Made by a program: the position numbers and the translations under genes
Notes under the pieces: generated by a model
What the model was told of the DNA's origin: nothing
The model's input: the letters and a program-made list of their open reading frames with translations, nothing else
Database searches by the model: none
Shown here: positions 26,584-36,620 of the stretch, in pieces
Numbering within the stretch: the stretch's first letter is position 1
How the letters are laid out: every line of letters begins with the position of its first letter
Assembly (NCBI RefSeq): GCF_009670965.2
Contig: NZ_CP073239.1
Span: 62,001-126,000, forward strand
Direction: 5' to 3'
Source of the DNA: Riemerella anatipestifer
GTDB taxonomy: Bacteria; Bacteroidota; Bacteroidia; Flavobacteriales; Weeksellaceae
DNA: 64,000 nt

Positions 26584-27264
26584 CTAATCTTCTCCTAACA
26601 AATCGGGTCTTTTAGTTCTAGTGATTTGTAGTGCTTGTTCGTAACGCCAATCGTCTATTTTAGGAAAATTACCACTCAATAAGACTTCGGGAACTTTCAG
26701 CCCTTTGTAATTTTCAGGACGAGTGTAAATAGGTGGAGCTAACAAATCGTCTTGAAAACTATCTGTAAGAGCCGATTGCTCATCGTTAAGAACACCTGGC
26801 AATAGCCTTATAACAGCATCTGCCAAGACACAAGCTGCAAGTTCGCCTCCCGTTAAAACAAAATCTCCAATAGAAATTTCTTTAGTAATGTGTAAATCTC
26901 TCACTCTTTGGTCTATACCTTTATAATGCCCACACAAAAGAATAAGATTTTCTTTGATAGAAAGTGTATTGGCTATTTTTTGATTAAGAGTTTCTCCATC
27001 AGGTGTAAGGTAAATTACCTCGTCGTACTCTCGTTCAGATTTTAGTTTAGAAATGCACAGGTCTATCGGTTCTACCATCATTACCATACCTGCACCGCCG
27101 CCGTAAGGCTCGTCATCTACTTGACGATGTTTACCTACGCCCCACTCTCTTAAATGATGGAAATGGACTTCTGCAATACCTTTCTCCATAGCTCTTTTAA
27201 GAATAGAAGTCTTAAAAGGACTTTCCATGAGCTCTGGTACTACACTTATAATATCTATTCTCAT
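26584..27264 (-). CDS. trmD: tRNA (guanine-37-N1)-methyltransferase
   Basis: 226 residues. Hallmarks of TrmD are [13 protein letters not shown] at the N-terminus, [11 protein letters not shown], the knot segment [26 protein letters not shown] and the C-terminal [19 protein letters not shown]. It methylates N1 of G37 beside the anticodon and prevents +1 frameshifting. It is a cytoplasmic dimer. The gene overlaps the NDH-2 stop by 4 bases (ATGA), giving translational coupling; the usual rpsP-rimM neighbours are absent, as is common in Bacteroidota. Confidence 0.96.
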   Translation of the reverse strand: MRIDIISVVPELMESPFKTSILKRAMEKGIAEVHFHHLREWGVGKHRQVDDEPYGGGAGMVMMVEPIDLCISKLKSEREYDEVIYLTPDGETLNQKIANTLSIKENLILLCGHYKGIDQRVRDLHITKEISIGDFVLTGGELAACVLADAVIRLLPGVLNDEQSALTDSFQDDLLAPPIYTRPENYKGLKVPEVLLSGNFPKIDDWRYEQALQITRTKRPDLLGED

Positions 27265-28523
27265 TGTTCTGTTCTGTTTTTTTTGTTAGGAAGTATAATT
27301 AGTCTTAAAGAAGAATCTCCATTAAGGTAACTCCACATCCAGTTGAAAAATATAGCGATTTTATTTCTCACCGAAAGAATCAGCATTAAATGTAAAAACA
27401 TCCAAAAAAACCATGCAAAAAAGCCCTGAAACTTCATATATGGTAAATCTACCACAGCTCTATGCTTCCCTATCGTTGCCATAGAGCCTTTATCAAAATA
27501 TTCGTACTCTTTCCAATCGTTTTCGGAGCGTTTGTTTAGATTATCACCTAAGTTTCTTCCTTGATTTATAGCTACATTAGCCACCTGAGGGTGCCCTTGA
27601 GGATATTTAGGTGTTTCCATATAAGCAATGTCTCCTATTGCAAATATATTGTTATAACCTTTTACTCTATTGTAGCGGTCTACTCTGTATCTATTGTTGA
27701 TGATTTGCTCTTCTGATAATCCCTCAATGATATTTCCTGTTACACCAGCTGCCCATATCACATTGTTAGACGGAATTTCTTTACCACTTTTTAGATAAAC
27801 TTTATTGCCATCGTAGTTTACCACCCTATCATCGCTGATAAATTTAACCCCCAACTTATTAAGATACTCTTCCGATTTATTCTGGGCTTCTTCGCTCATT
27901 ACCGCCAGCGGCTTTTTGGTAGAACTCACTAAGATTATTTCTAAGTCATTGAAATTCATCTTAGGATAATCTCTAGGTAAAATATCTGCTTTCATTTCCG
28001 CAAATGCTCCTGCCAATTCTACCCCCGTAGGACCACTGCCTACAATTACGATATTCCAATTACCATCATCAGACCTCTTTCTTTCTATAATAAGTTTCTC
28101 AAAAGTGAGTAAAATATGATTTCTAATACTGATAGCTTCCTGAGTATTTTTCATACCATAACTCAGTTGCTCCATTTGTTCGTTACCAAAAAAATTGGTT
28201 CTACATCCTGTGGCTATAATCAGTTTATCATAAGAAAACTCGGAATCTTCTGTAATAATTTTATTTTCTTCGGGAAGTATTTTGGTAACCTCCGTCATTC
28301 TGTATTGTATATTTTTAGACTTCTGAAATATCTTTCTAAAAGGAAACGATATGTTGGAAGGCTCTATCCTCCCACATGCTACCTGATAAAATAATGGCTG
28401 AAACATATGATGGTTCACTTTATCTATCACCATTACCTTTTTCCTTTTACCATTGAGTTTTCTCGCCAGTTGTAACCCAGCAAAACCGCCTCCTATGATG
28501 ATTATTTTCTCTCTTGCTTCCAC
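27261..28523 (-). CDS. ndh: Type II NADH dehydrogenase (NDH-2)
   Basis: 420 residues from GTG 28523, which gives the normal NDH-2 N-terminus [21 protein letters not shown] further TTG at 28607 lies inside the sucB terminator and is rejected. FAD-binding GGGFAGL near the start, NAD-binding [19 protein letters not shown] in the middle, and GDIAYME near the C-terminal third are present. The tail contains a hydrophobic amphipathic segment ([17 protein letters not shown]) for membrane attachment. It transfers electrons from NADH to menaquinone without proton pumping. Coupled to trmD by a 4-base overlap. Confidence 0.9.
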   Translation of the reverse strand: MEAREKIIIIGGGFAGLQLARKLNGKRKKVMVIDKVNHHMFQPLFYQVACGRIEPSNISFPFRKIFQKSKNIQYRMTEVTKILPEENKIITEDSEFSYDKLIIATGCRTNFFGNEQMEQLSYGMKNTQEAISIRNHILLTFEKLIIERKRSDDGNWNIVIVGSGPTGVELAGAFAEMKADILPRDYPKMNFNDLEIILVSSTKKPLAVMSEEAQNKSEEYLNKLGVKFISDDRVVNYDGNKVYLKSGKEIPSNNVIWAAGVTGNIIEGLSEEQIINNRYRVDRYNRVKGYNNIFAIGDIAYMETPKYPQGHPQVANVAINQGRNLGDNLNKRSENDWKEYEYFDKGSMATIGKHRAVVDLPYMKFQGFFAWFFWMFLHLMLILSVRNKIAIFFNWMWSYLNGDSSLRLIILPNKKNRTEQ

Positions 28524-28543
28524 AAAGTCTAAATTTAAAAGTA

Positions 28544-28551
28544 CAAATTTA
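28544..28551 (-). promoter_or_regulatory. Candidate -7 element for ndh-trmD
   Basis: Minus strand TAAATTTG, ending 20 nt before the GTG start at 28523. It lies between the sucB terminator and ndh, which supports independent transcription. Confidence 0.4.
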
Positions 28552-28590
28552 AAGATTTTAATTACAACTATTCCCCCTACAAGTAATAAT

Positions 28591-28630
28591 AAAAAACTCC
28601 TACCCAAAAAGAATTGAGTGGGAGTTTTTT
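28591..28630 (-). terminator. Rho-independent terminator after sucAB
   Basis: AAAAAACTCCTAC pairs with GTGGGAGTTTTTT (13 bp with one T-G wobble), loop of 14 nt. On the minus strand it lies 20 bases after the sucB stop and is followed by a T-run. Confidence 0.8.
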
Positions 28631-28650
28631 AATTATTATTATGTGATTGA

Positions 28651-29883
28651 CTAAAGTTCTAATCCTCTTCTTTCATCACCTCCTAGCAAGTGCTCCACAG
28701 GGTTATCAATAGCTTCTTTTACCGCTACTAAGAAACCTACAGATTCTCTACCATCTATAATTCTGTGGTCATAAGATAGTGCTAGATACATCATTGGACG
28801 AATAACTACTTGCCCATCTACTGCTACTGGTCTTTGGATAATGTTGTGCATTCCTAAAATCGCAGATTGAGGTGGATTGATAATCGGTGTTGAAAGCATA
28901 GACCCAAATACCCCACCATTAGTGATAGTAAAAGTTCCTCCTGTCATTTCATCTACCGTAATTTTTCCGTTTCTTGCCTTCTCTGCTAATTCCTTAATGC
29001 TAGCCTCCACACCACGGAAAGACATTGTTTCTGCATTTCTAAGCACAGGAACCATAAGCCCTTTAGGACCAGATACCGCGACAGAAACATCACAGAAATC
29101 ATAAGTAATCATTTGATTACCATCTATCATAGAGTTTACCTCTGGATACATTTGTAACGCTCTAGTAACCGCCTTTGTAAAGAAAGACATAAAGCCTAAA
29201 CCTACACCGTGCTTCACTGCAAACTCCTCTTTATATTGTTTTCTAATTCTGAAAATCTCACTCATATCTACCTCATTGAAAGTAGTAAGCATCGCCGTTT
29301 CATTCTTAACAGAAACTAAACGCTGAGCTAATTTTCTTCTCAATGAAGATAATTTAGTTGTCTTAGAAGATCTAGACCCATTAGTAGCAAATACAGAACC
29401 CATAGCCGGTACAGAAGCCTGTTCTGCATCTTCTTTAGTAATTCTACCATCTCTACCTGTTCCTTTTACTTGAGATGCATCTACCCCTTTTTCATCTAGA
29501 ATTTTTTTAGCTGCAGGAGACGGTGTTCCCGTAGCATAAGTTGCAGAATAAGCCTCTTGTTTTGGAGCTTCTGCTTTAACTTCTTCTTTCCTTTCTTCTA
29601 CTTTAGTAGTCTCTTGCTTAGCTGCACCACCTTCTGGCTTAGCTGCACTCATATCAATTAGACAAACCACTTGTCCTACTTCTACTACATCACCTTCCTC
29701 TGCTTTTAACGTAATGATACCACTTTCTTCAGCAGGAAGTTCTAGCGTTGCCTTATCAGAATCTACTTCTGCGATAGGCTGATCTTTTTCTACATAATCA
29801 CCATCTTGAACTAACCAAGTAGCAATTTCTACTTCTGTAATAGACTCTCCCGGAGAGGGAACTTTCATTTCTAATATTGACAT
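28651..29883 (-). CDS. sucB: 2-oxoglutarate dehydrogenase E2, dihydrolipoamide succinyltransferase
   Basis: 410 residues. N-terminal lipoyl domain with [11 protein letters not shown] (lipoylated K44), an Ala/Glu/Lys-rich linker (about 83-115), the peripheral subunit-binding domain ([13 protein letters not shown]...[13 protein letters not shown]), and the catalytic acyltransferase core ending in [12 protein letters not shown] with active-site His and Asp. It transfers the succinyl group to CoA in the TCA cycle complex. It follows sucA by 53 bases as an operon. The lipoamide dehydrogenase (E3) gene is not in this window. Confidence 0.95.
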   Translation of the reverse strand: MSILEMKVPSPGESITEVEIATWLVQDGDYVEKDQPIAEVDSDKATLELPAEESGIITLKAEEGDVVEVGQVVCLIDMSAAKPEGGAAKQETTKVEERKEEVKAEAPKQEAYSATYATGTPSPAAKKILDEKGVDASQVKGTGRDGRITKEDAEQASVPAMGSVFATNGSRSSKTTKLSSLRRKLAQRLVSVKNETAMLTTFNEVDMSEIFRIRKQYKEEFAVKHGVGLGFMSFFTKAVTRALQMYPEVNSMIDGNQMITYDFCDVSVAVSGPKGLMVPVLRNAETMSFRGVEASIKELAEKARNGKITVDEMTGGTFTITNGGVFGSMLSTPIINPPQSAILGMHNIIQRPVAVDGQVVIRPMMYLALSYDHRIIDGRESVGFLVAVKEAIDNPVEHLLGGDERRGLEL

Positions 29884-29936
29884 ATTGGGGTATTTTTTAT
29901 TATTCGTTGATTTTTATTTTTAATATTACTCTATTT

Positions 29937-32696
29937 CTAGATACCAAATGTTTGGTTAATTACATTAGTTTGGTTAATCTCATACTTCTTATGGCTACCT
30001 GGTGCTGGCGTTCCACTAGGAACTGGTGCAATTACTTGTACATCGTACTTGCGGAAATTTCTCAAAATATAAGACCAAGCTCCCATATTCTCTGGTTCTT
30101 CTTGAACCCACACAAAATCTTTTCTGTTAGAATATTTAGACAACACAGTCTCTATTTTCTCTGAATCCAAAGGATACAACTGCTCCAGCCTTACTAAAGC
30201 GACTTTCTCATCTCCTAATTCTTCTTTTTTAGCCAATAAATCGTAGTAAACCTTACCAGAACACATCACTAATCTCTCCACCTTAGAAGCATCAGCCGTA
30301 GCATCATCAATCACTGGTTGGAAACTTCCGTTTGCTAACTCTTCCATAGAAGAAATAACCTTAGGGTGTCTTAGTAACGACTTAGGCGTCATTACCACTA
30401 ACGGTTTTCTAAACGGAAACTTCATTTGCCTTCTCAATAAATGGAAATAATTGGCTGGAACTGTACAATTAGCTACGAAAATATTATTATTAGCACAAAG
30501 CGTTAAAAATCTCTCTAACCTAGCCGAAGAGTGTTCTGCACCTTGCCCTTCAGAGCCGTGAGGTAACAACATTACCAAACCATTTTGCAGCTTCCATTTT
30601 TCTTCTGCAGCTACCAAATATTGGTCCACAATAATTTGAGCGCCATTCACGAAATCTCCAAACTGTGCTTCCCAAATGGTTAAAGTATCAGGCGATGCCA
30701 TAGCATAACCATAATCAAACCCTAAAACAGCGTACTCTGATAGTAATGAGTTATAAATATGAAACTGCTGACTTTCGTTGATATGTTGTAATGGTACATA
30801 TTCCTCCTCTGCATCTTCTGTTTTTACCACTGCATGACGGTGAGAGAAAGTACCTCTCTCCACATCTTCCCCAGAAATTCTCACATTGTAACCTTCTGCA
30901 AGAAGCGTAGCATAAGCTAAAAGTTCTGCCATTGCCCAATCTAGCTTATCCTCTTCTATCATTTTTAACCTTTGATCAAAAAGTCTAGTGATTTTTCTTA
31001 TGAACGCCTTGTCTTTAGGTAAAGAAGACATCTTAACTGCCAACTCTTTTAACTGTTCAGCATTGTATTGAGTTTCTACAGCCTTTAGAACTTTTTGTTT
31101 ATTTGCAGGGTCTAGATACTTAATCCAAACCTGTTCCATAAATACATCTAAAGTATTTTTTTGAATTTCTTTAGATGCATCAAAATCTTTATCAAGAAGG
31201 GTTTTAAATTCTTCCTCCATCTTCTTCAACACTCCTTCAGAAAGCACTCCTTCTTTCTCTAATTTTGCTTTATAGATTTCTCTAGGATTAAGGTGTTTCG
31301 CTATGGTATTGTAAAGTTTAGGTTGTGTAAAGCGAGGTTCATCACCTTCGTTATGCCCATATTTTCTATAACCTAACAAATCTATATAAACATCTTTGCC
31401 AAACGCTGCTCTATAATCCGCCGCAAATCTAATTGCGTGTACCACTGCTTCTACATCATCTGCATTTACATGCATTACAGGCGAATCTGTTACCTTAGCA
31501 ATATCTGTACAGTAAGTAGAAGACCTTGCATCTAGATAATTGGTTGTAAACCCTACCTGATTATTAACTACAATATGAACCGTTCCTCCTGTCTTGTAAC
31601 CGTCTAAAGTCATCATTTGTGCAATCTCATAGACAATCCCTTGTCCTGCAATAGCTGCATCTCCGTGAATAACGATAGGCAATACTTTCTTAAAATTATT
31701 ACCATAAGTATGGTCTATTTTAGCTCTAGAAATACCTTGTACTAAAGAAGCTACAGTTTCTAAGTGAGACGGGTTAGGCGTTAAATTGATAATTACCTCT
31801 TCCCCTGCAGCCGTTTTTATTTTCGTAGTAGAACCTAAGTGATACTTAACATCTCCAGAAAATACATCTTCCTCAAATTCTTTACCTTCAAATTCAGAGA
31901 AGATTTGCTTGTATGACTTCCCAAAGATATTGGTTAATACATTAAGCCTCCCTCTGTGTGCCATACCTAAAACCACTTCATCTACACCGTGTTTTGACGA
32001 ACGACTGATAAGCTGGTCTAAAGCAGGGATTAAAGACTCTCCCCCTTCCAGTGAAAATCTCTTTTGCCCTACGAATTTAGTATGAAGATAGTTTTCAAAT
32101 GCTACCGCTTGATTGAGCTTAGATAAAATCTGTATTTTTTCGTCTGCCGAAAGTTCTGGGTGATTTTCATTCTTAGAAATCCACTGGCGAATAAATTCTT
32201 TCTCCTCTACCTCACGAATATGCATATATTCTATACCAATAGAGTCGCAGTAGATTTGGTCTAAATGACGGATAATGTCTGCCAAAGTAGCTGCTCCCAG
32301 CATTCCTGTTTCTGTAGCAGAGTTAAATTTAGTATCTAAATCTGACTTTGATAACCCAAAGTTCTCTATAGATAAATCAGGGAGATAAGTTCTTCTCTCT
32401 CTAACAGGGTTAGTTCTAGTAAACAAATGTCCTCTAGTTCTATAAGCCTCTATTAAGTTAAGAACTTTAAACTCCTTTATAATATCATCTGGAACACCTA
32501 CTTGCTGAGATAAAGAAGACGCACCTACTTTTTCTGTAAAAGAATCGTCTTCACCAAAATTTTCTAGAGCAAAATCAAACCCTTGAAAAAAAGCTTTCCA
32601 AGATGGCTCTAAACTATCTGGGTATTTTAAGTACTGCTGGTACATGCTATCTATAAAATCAGCATGTGTTGCATTTAAGAATGAAAATTTATCCAT
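29937..32696 (-). CDS. sucA: 2-oxoglutarate dehydrogenase E1
   Basis: 919 residues, the usual E1 size. N-terminal helix with FIDSMYQQYLKYPDSLEPSW, then the thiamine-diphosphate domain with GMAHRGRLNVLTN, HGDAAIAGQGIVYE and NNQVGFTT, and the transketolase-like pyrimidine domain with SEGQGAEHSSARLERFL. It decarboxylates 2-oxoglutarate and succinylates the E2 lipoyl arm. First gene of the sucAB operon, with a candidate -7 element 46 bases upstream. Confidence 0.96.
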   Translation of the reverse strand: MDKFSFLNATHADFIDSMYQQYLKYPDSLEPSWKAFFQGFDFALENFGEDDSFTEKVGASSLSQQVGVPDDIIKEFKVLNLIEAYRTRGHLFTRTNPVRERRTYLPDLSIENFGLSKSDLDTKFNSATETGMLGAATLADIIRHLDQIYCDSIGIEYMHIREVEEKEFIRQWISKNENHPELSADEKIQILSKLNQAVAFENYLHTKFVGQKRFSLEGGESLIPALDQLISRSSKHGVDEVVLGMAHRGRLNVLTNIFGKSYKQIFSEFEGKEFEEDVFSGDVKYHLGSTTKIKTAAGEEVIINLTPNPSHLETVASLVQGISRAKIDHTYGNNFKKVLPIVIHGDAAIAGQGIVYEIAQMMTLDGYKTGGTVHIVVNNQVGFTTNYLDARSSTYCTDIAKVTDSPVMHVNADDVEAVVHAIRFAADYRAAFGKDVYIDLLGYRKYGHNEGDEPRFTQPKLYNTIAKHLNPREIYKAKLEKEGVLSEGVLKKMEEEFKTLLDKDFDASKEIQKNTLDVFMEQVWIKYLDPANKQKVLKAVETQYNAEQLKELAVKMSSLPKDKAFIRKITRLFDQRLKMIEEDKLDWAMAELLAYATLLAEGYNVRISGEDVERGTFSHRHAVVKTEDAEEEYVPLQHINESQQFHIYNSLLSEYAVLGFDYGYAMASPDTLTIWEAQFGDFVNGAQIIVDQYLVAAEEKWKLQNGLVMLLPHGSEGQGAEHSSARLERFLTLCANNNIFVANCTVPANYFHLLRRQMKFPFRKPLVVMTPKSLLRHPKVISSMEELANGSFQPVIDDATADASKVERLVMCSGKVYYDLLAKKEELGDEKVALVRLEQLYPLDSEKIETVLSKYSNRKDFVWVQEEPENMGAWSYILRNFRKYDVQVIAPVPSGTPAPGSHKKYEINQTNVINQTFGI

Positions 32697-32742
32697 TATG
32701 ACAGATTTATCTGTTTTTTAATTTAACTTTTTATATGATGCA

Positions 32743-32750
32743 CAAATTTA
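32743..32750 (-). promoter_or_regulatory. Candidate -7 element for sucAB
   Basis: Minus strand TAAATTTG, 46 nt before the sucA ATG. No TTG at the standard -33 spacing. Confidence 0.35.
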
Positions 32751-32810
32751 TTAAAAAAAAACGATTCGGAAAACTCCAATAATCAAAGTTTATTTTTTCT
32801 TTTATGTCTC

Positions 32811-33845
32811 TTAAGACGATACTGGTAATGCTATTTTTAGCAATACTGGTTTATTCTCTACAGGTGTTTCTATAAAGACCTCTTGTAATTTACCAGTCCT
32901 TAAACTGTCTTCTTCTGCTTTTTTTAATAACTTATTGATAACCGAAACCCTATTAGCATAATCTCCCTTATAATACATCACATACAATCTAGAAGCGTCC
33001 TGCATATGATAAGTAAAGTTGTTATCTGTAATCTCTGTTTTTTTAGATAGTGGTATTCCATAAAAATAGCTTACCTCTTTATCTTTATAGCTTTTGGCTT
33101 GAGTAATGAGCATAGGAAAACCAAATTCATCTTCTTTTTTACCCAAGTCATTCATCACAAAATTGACTACCTTATGATGATTTTTAACTAAATCTTTAAA
33201 ATAAATAGTTTTGTTTTTATTCTGAGTATTGGCATTTATTCCTACTAAAATGGCAGCTTCTTGATTTTCTACCATAAGGCTATCATATTTGATATTGGTT
33301 AAAATTTCTATTTTATCCACCTTATTACTCAATACTGCTTTTAAATTTCGAAGGCTCTCATCTACCATTCCCTCAAAATTTTCCACTGAAAACAGATTAA
33401 CATAACGATCTAGAAGTGCTTTCTTTGGTGTGGTTACCATCCATATCAATCTCGTTTTTTCTCCCTTTGGCAAAAATTTAATATCTACTTTGAGAGGTGC
33501 ATTAGTATCCGCATCAAAAAACTCGTATCTCAGAGTTTTTTCGAAGTTTTCATATCTAATAAATACCATTCCTACCCCTTCTTTAGCATCTACAAAGTTC
33601 ATAGAACTTCCCTGCCCTTCATAAGGTAGGAAATATTCAAATTTCAATTTAGGATTTTGGGTAAAGTACTGATACCATCTGGTAAGATTCTGAAAGTTAC
33701 TAAATTGTGGATAAACTTTATCTATGGGATAATCAATCTCTCTTTCTACTTTAAAGGATTTGCTCTCATCAACAAACAACATGGAGACCGCGTAAACACC
33801 TGCCAACAGCACCCCTAAAACTAAAACAAACTTCAACCAACGCAT
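32811..33845 (-). CDS. Membrane-anchored SRPBCC-family protein
   Basis: 344 residues. One N-terminal membrane segment (about 4-24) is followed by an SRPBCC/START-like domain (residues 32-170: VEREIDYPIDKVYPQFSNFQNLTRWYQYF) typical of polyketide-cyclase-like lipid- or ligand-binding folds. The C-terminal half (about 200-340) has the alternating pattern of GyrI-like/AraC effector domains (YFYGIPLS, LYVMYYKGDYAN). No enzyme residues are identified. It lies 10 bases behind clpS and closes the CorC-like/clpS operon. Ligand and role are unknown. Confidence 0.75.
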   Translation of the reverse strand: MRWLKFVLVLGVLLAGVYAVSMLFVDESKSFKVEREIDYPIDKVYPQFSNFQNLTRWYQYFTQNPKLKFEYFLPYEGQGSSMNFVDAKEGVGMVFIRYENFEKTLRYEFFDADTNAPLKVDIKFLPKGEKTRLIWMVTTPKKALLDRYVNLFSVENFEGMVDESLRNLKAVLSNKVDKIEILTNIKYDSLMVENQEAAILVGINANTQNKNKTIYFKDLVKNHHKVVNFVMNDLGKKEDEFGFPMLITQAKSYKDKEVSYFYGIPLSKKTEITDNNFTYHMQDASRLYVMYYKGDYANRVSVINKLLKKAEEDSLRTGKLQEVFIETPVENKPVLLKIALPVSS

Positions 33846-33855
33846 GAGATTATTT

Positions 33856-34149
33856 TTAGATTATTTCACTAGATAGCCCTCTTAAAAGTAGTTTTTTGTG
33901 CATGGGCTGAATCAGTTCTAAATCACCTGTTTTCACAGTACATTTGCCTTTATAATGTACCAAGAACGTACATTGTTCTGCCTGTTCTAATGTATGAGCA
34001 CATACTTCCATAAGAGACTCTATAACGAAATCAAAGGTATTAAAATCATCATTATGCAATACAAGTTTATGCATCGCTTCAGTGGAAGATAAAACGTCAA
34101 CCTCTTCTTCGTTCTCTTTATTAGGGATATTTTGAAAAACCATTTTCAT
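33856..34149 (-). CDS. clpS: ATP-dependent Clp protease adaptor ClpS
   Basis: 97 residues. The core begins with LVLHNDDFNTFDFVIESLMEVC and continues CTFLVHYKGKCTVKTG, matching the ClpS substrate-binding pocket (D-D-x-N-T) and the ClpA/C-docking face. It delivers N-end-rule substrates to the Clp unfoldase. ATG codons at 34149 and 34143 are both possible. It is flanked by the CorC-like gene (15 bases upstream) and the SRPBCC gene (10 bases downstream), one transcription unit. Confidence 0.92.
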   Translation of the reverse strand: MKMVFQNIPNKENEEEVDVLSSTEAMHKLVLHNDDFNTFDFVIESLMEVCAHTLEQAEQCTFLVHYKGKCTVKTGDLELIQPMHKKLLLRGLSSEII

Positions 34150-34164
34150 AGTTTGAAATAACTA

Positions 34165-35517
34165 TTAGTTAGCATTAGTACCTTCCCCCGATTCTCCAAA
34201 AAAGCTATCATCATAGGTAAGCTCTACCATTTCTACACTTTTATTATTCATTTTCAGTATTTTAAAATGGTAATTTTCAAAATCAAACTCTTGATTTTCC
34301 TCTGGAATTTCTTCCAAACGATGAAGTATAAAACCTGCTAAAGTGTTAAATTCACCCTCTTCAGGCAGTGGTTTTGGTAAAAAATCGTTAATTTCTTCGA
34401 GTGGTTGTGTGGCTTTAACCCAATAAGTATTTTCTCCTATTTTATCTACTATCTTTTCTTCTTCATCTTCCTCATCTTGTATCTCTCCCACCAACTCTTC
34501 CAATATATCCTCTAACGTGATAATACCTTCTGTACCTCCAAATTCATCTATCACAATAGCAATATGCTGTTTTTTAAGCTGAAAACTCTTCAATAAGTCA
34601 GAAATCTTTTTGCTTCCAACTACAAAATAAGCCTCTCTTAAGAAACCTCTCAAATCTTCATGGGTAAGCTCTCCTTTGGTTTTAATATAATTTCTAATAA
34701 TTTCTTTGGTATAAAATATACCTATCACATTGTCTATAGAACCTTCATAAACAGGAATACGAGAATAACCACTTTCCATTATAATTTCTATAATTTCATC
34801 TATCGAAGTTTCTATATCAATAGATAAAATATTCTGGCGTGGCACCATAATCTGCTTTGCAGAATGGTCTGTAAAATCAAAAGCGTTCTTTATAATTTCG
34901 TAATTTTCCTCTTCTATCTCACCACCATCAGCACTTTGCTTTACTAGAAGTTGTAATTCTTCAGTAGAATGTATTTCATGCTCTGAGGCAGGGTTTATCT
35001 TTATCAATCTTAAAAAAGCATTAGAAATAGAGTTCATTAACCATATAAATGGTCTAAAAATATTATAGAACAATTTGAGCGGTGCCGCAACGAACAACGT
35101 AGTTTCTTCTGCCTTTCGTATCGCTATAGATTTGGGAACCAGCTCTCCAAATACTATATGCATCACGGTAATAATAAGAAAACTAAGCACCAAAGATACT
35201 GTGGTAACCGTAGTAGTATCTACACTGATACTAAAGTATCTAAACAAACCTTCTATAATATGATGAAGTGCACTTTCTCCCACCCAACCTAATGCTAAAG
35301 AGGCTAGAGTAATCCCTAACTGCGTAGCAGAAAGATAGGCATCTAAGTTTTTGATAATGTCTTCTGCCTGCTTTGCCATAGCATTACCTTCGGCAGCTTT
35401 AATTTGAATTTGAGAATAGCGTACTTTAACTATTGAGAACTCTGCGGCTACGAAAAAGCCATTTAGTAGAACTAAAAAAATTGCGATAAAAATTTTGACT
35501 ATACTGTCGGGATCCAT
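34165..35517 (-). CDS. CNNM/CorC-HlyC family transporter-like protein
   Basis: 450 residues. An N-terminal DUF21/CNNM membrane domain with about four helices (residues 5-140), a tandem CBS pair (about 205-330, with IMVPRQNILSID and HIAIVIDEFGGTEGIITLEDILEELVGEI), and a C-terminal CorC_HlyC domain (about 350-435). Proteins of this architecture act in magnesium/cobalt efflux or ion homeostasis; the older name hemolysin is not informative. In Bacteroidota one paralogue (GldE) belongs to the gliding gene set; that identity cannot be confirmed here because no gld gene is adjacent. Confidence 0.85.
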   Translation of the reverse strand: MDPDSIVKIFIAIFLVLLNGFFVAAEFSIVKVRYSQIQIKAAEGNAMAKQAEDIIKNLDAYLSATQLGITLASLALGWVGESALHHIIEGLFRYFSISVDTTTVTTVSLVLSFLIITVMHIVFGELVPKSIAIRKAEETTLFVAAPLKLFYNIFRPFIWLMNSISNAFLRLIKINPASEHEIHSTEELQLLVKQSADGGEIEEENYEIIKNAFDFTDHSAKQIMVPRQNILSIDIETSIDEIIEIIMESGYSRIPVYEGSIDNVIGIFYTKEIIRNYIKTKGELTHEDLRGFLREAYFVVGSKKISDLLKSFQLKKQHIAIVIDEFGGTEGIITLEDILEELVGEIQDEEDEEEKIVDKIGENTYWVKATQPLEEINDFLPKPLPEEGEFNTLAGFILHRLEEIPEENQEFDFENYHFKILKMNNKSVEMVELTYDDSFFGESGEGTNAN

Positions 35518-35543
35518 TTAATTTTATAAATTATAGTGATATG

Positions 35544-35551
35544 CAAAGATA
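35544..35551 (-). promoter_or_regulatory. Candidate -7 element for the CorC-like/clpS operon
   Basis: Minus strand TATCTTTG, 26 nt before the ATG. A TTG lies 16 nt upstream, shorter than the usual 19. Confidence 0.4.
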
Positions 35552-35623
35552 AATATTTTTTTAACAACAATATATAATCTCTATAATTTTCAGCAATATT
35601 GTATTCGTAACATCATATAATGC

Positions 35624-35657
35624 AAAAAGGTACTAGAAAAATTTCTAATACCTTTTT
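35624..35657 (-). terminator. Terminator of the ATP synthase operon
   Basis: AAAAAGGTA-C-TAGAAA pairs with TTTCTA-A-TACCTTTTT, 15 bp with one mismatch. Read on the minus strand it ends in TTTTT, 22 bases after the atpG stop. Confidence 0.7.
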
Positions 35658-35679
35658 ATTATTTATTTTAAACTGATTA

Positions 35680-36549
35680 TCACCCGTTCTTAAGAGCCTC
35701 AGCACCAGAAACAATCTCTAAAATTTCGTTAGTAATAGCAGCCTGACGTGCTTTATTATAGTAAATTACTAATTCATTCTTAAGAGCTTGAGCATTATCT
35801 GTTGCCTTATGCATCGCCGTCATTCTAGCCCCATGTTCTGAAGCTATAGAATCTAAAACAGCTTTATAAACTTGAGTTTTTATAGACTTAGGAATAAGTA
35901 CATCTAAAATCTCATTTCTATTTGGTTCGAAAAGATAGTCAGTCTCTATAGCTTTATCACCTTCTTCAGAATCCTTAATTGCTATAGGCAAAAGTTTTTC
36001 CGTTTGTACTGTTTGAGTAGCAGCATTTAAGAATTTGTTATAAATAAGATACACTTCATCAAATCTCTCCTCACGGAAATCTTTCATCACTCCATAAACA
36101 ATATTAGCAACCACTTCGAAGCTGAGATTATCAAAGATATGGCTTTCATTACTATATGGAGTTTTAATCTTCTTTACTGCATCATAAACCTTCTTACCTA
36201 TAGTAATCACCTCTACCTTCTTATCAGAATTTTGTGATAACTGAGCATTAAGCTCTTTAATAATAGAAGAGTTGAATGCTCCTGCTAAACCTCTGTTAGA
36301 AGATATTGCAATATACAATACTCTCTTTACTTCTCTTTGTTTAGCGTAGATAGAAACCTTATCTGCATCTGAACTTGTATTTACATTCTCAATAATTTCC
36401 TGTAACTTTTCAGAATAAGGTCTCAACATCACGATGGCATCTTGCGCTTTCTTTAGTTTCGCAGCGGAAACCATTTTCATCGCACTTGTAATCTGCATCG
36501 TAGAAGAGATGGAAGTTATTCGCCCTCGTATTTCTTTTAAATTTGCCAT
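35680..36549 (-). CDS. atpG: ATP synthase F1 gamma subunit
   Basis: 289 residues. N-terminal coiled-coil helix MANLKEIRGRITSISSTMQITSAMKMVSAAKLKKAQ and the conserved C-terminal helix with EHGARMTAMHKATDNA...YNKARQAAITNEILEIVSGAEAL define the central rotor shaft. It couples ring rotation to the alpha3-beta3 head. Last gene of the atp operon; atpD and atpC (beta, epsilon) are not here, as in other Bacteroidota where they form a separate unit. Confidence 0.97.
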   Translation of the reverse strand: MANLKEIRGRITSISSTMQITSAMKMVSAAKLKKAQDAIVMLRPYSEKLQEIIENVNTSSDADKVSIYAKQREVKRVLYIAISSNRGLAGAFNSSIIKELNAQLSQNSDKKVEVITIGKKVYDAVKKIKTPYSNESHIFDNLSFEVVANIVYGVMKDFREERFDEVYLIYNKFLNAATQTVQTEKLLPIAIKDSEEGDKAIETDYLFEPNRNEILDVLIPKSIKTQVYKAVLDSIASEHGARMTAMHKATDNAQALKNELVIYYNKARQAAITNEILEIVSGAEALKNG

Positions 36550-36574
36550 ATTTTATGGATTCAAAATTTAAAAC

Positions 36575-36606
36575 TCCGAGTTTAAAAATTATCTTCTAAA
36601 CTCGGA
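36575..36606 (-). promoter_or_regulatory. Hairpin between atpA and atpG
   Basis: Perfect 10-bp stem TCCGAGTTTA / TAAACTCGGA with a 12-nt loop in the 71-base gap. No T-run follows on the minus strand, so it is more likely an mRNA stability or processing element than a terminator. Confidence 0.5.
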
Positions 36607-36620
36607 ATTATGAGTTATTT

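Noticed and set aside
29877..30164. 95-codon plus-strand frame inside sucA
   Set aside because: It is antisense to the conserved sucA coding region, with no domain or start signal; a shadow frame.
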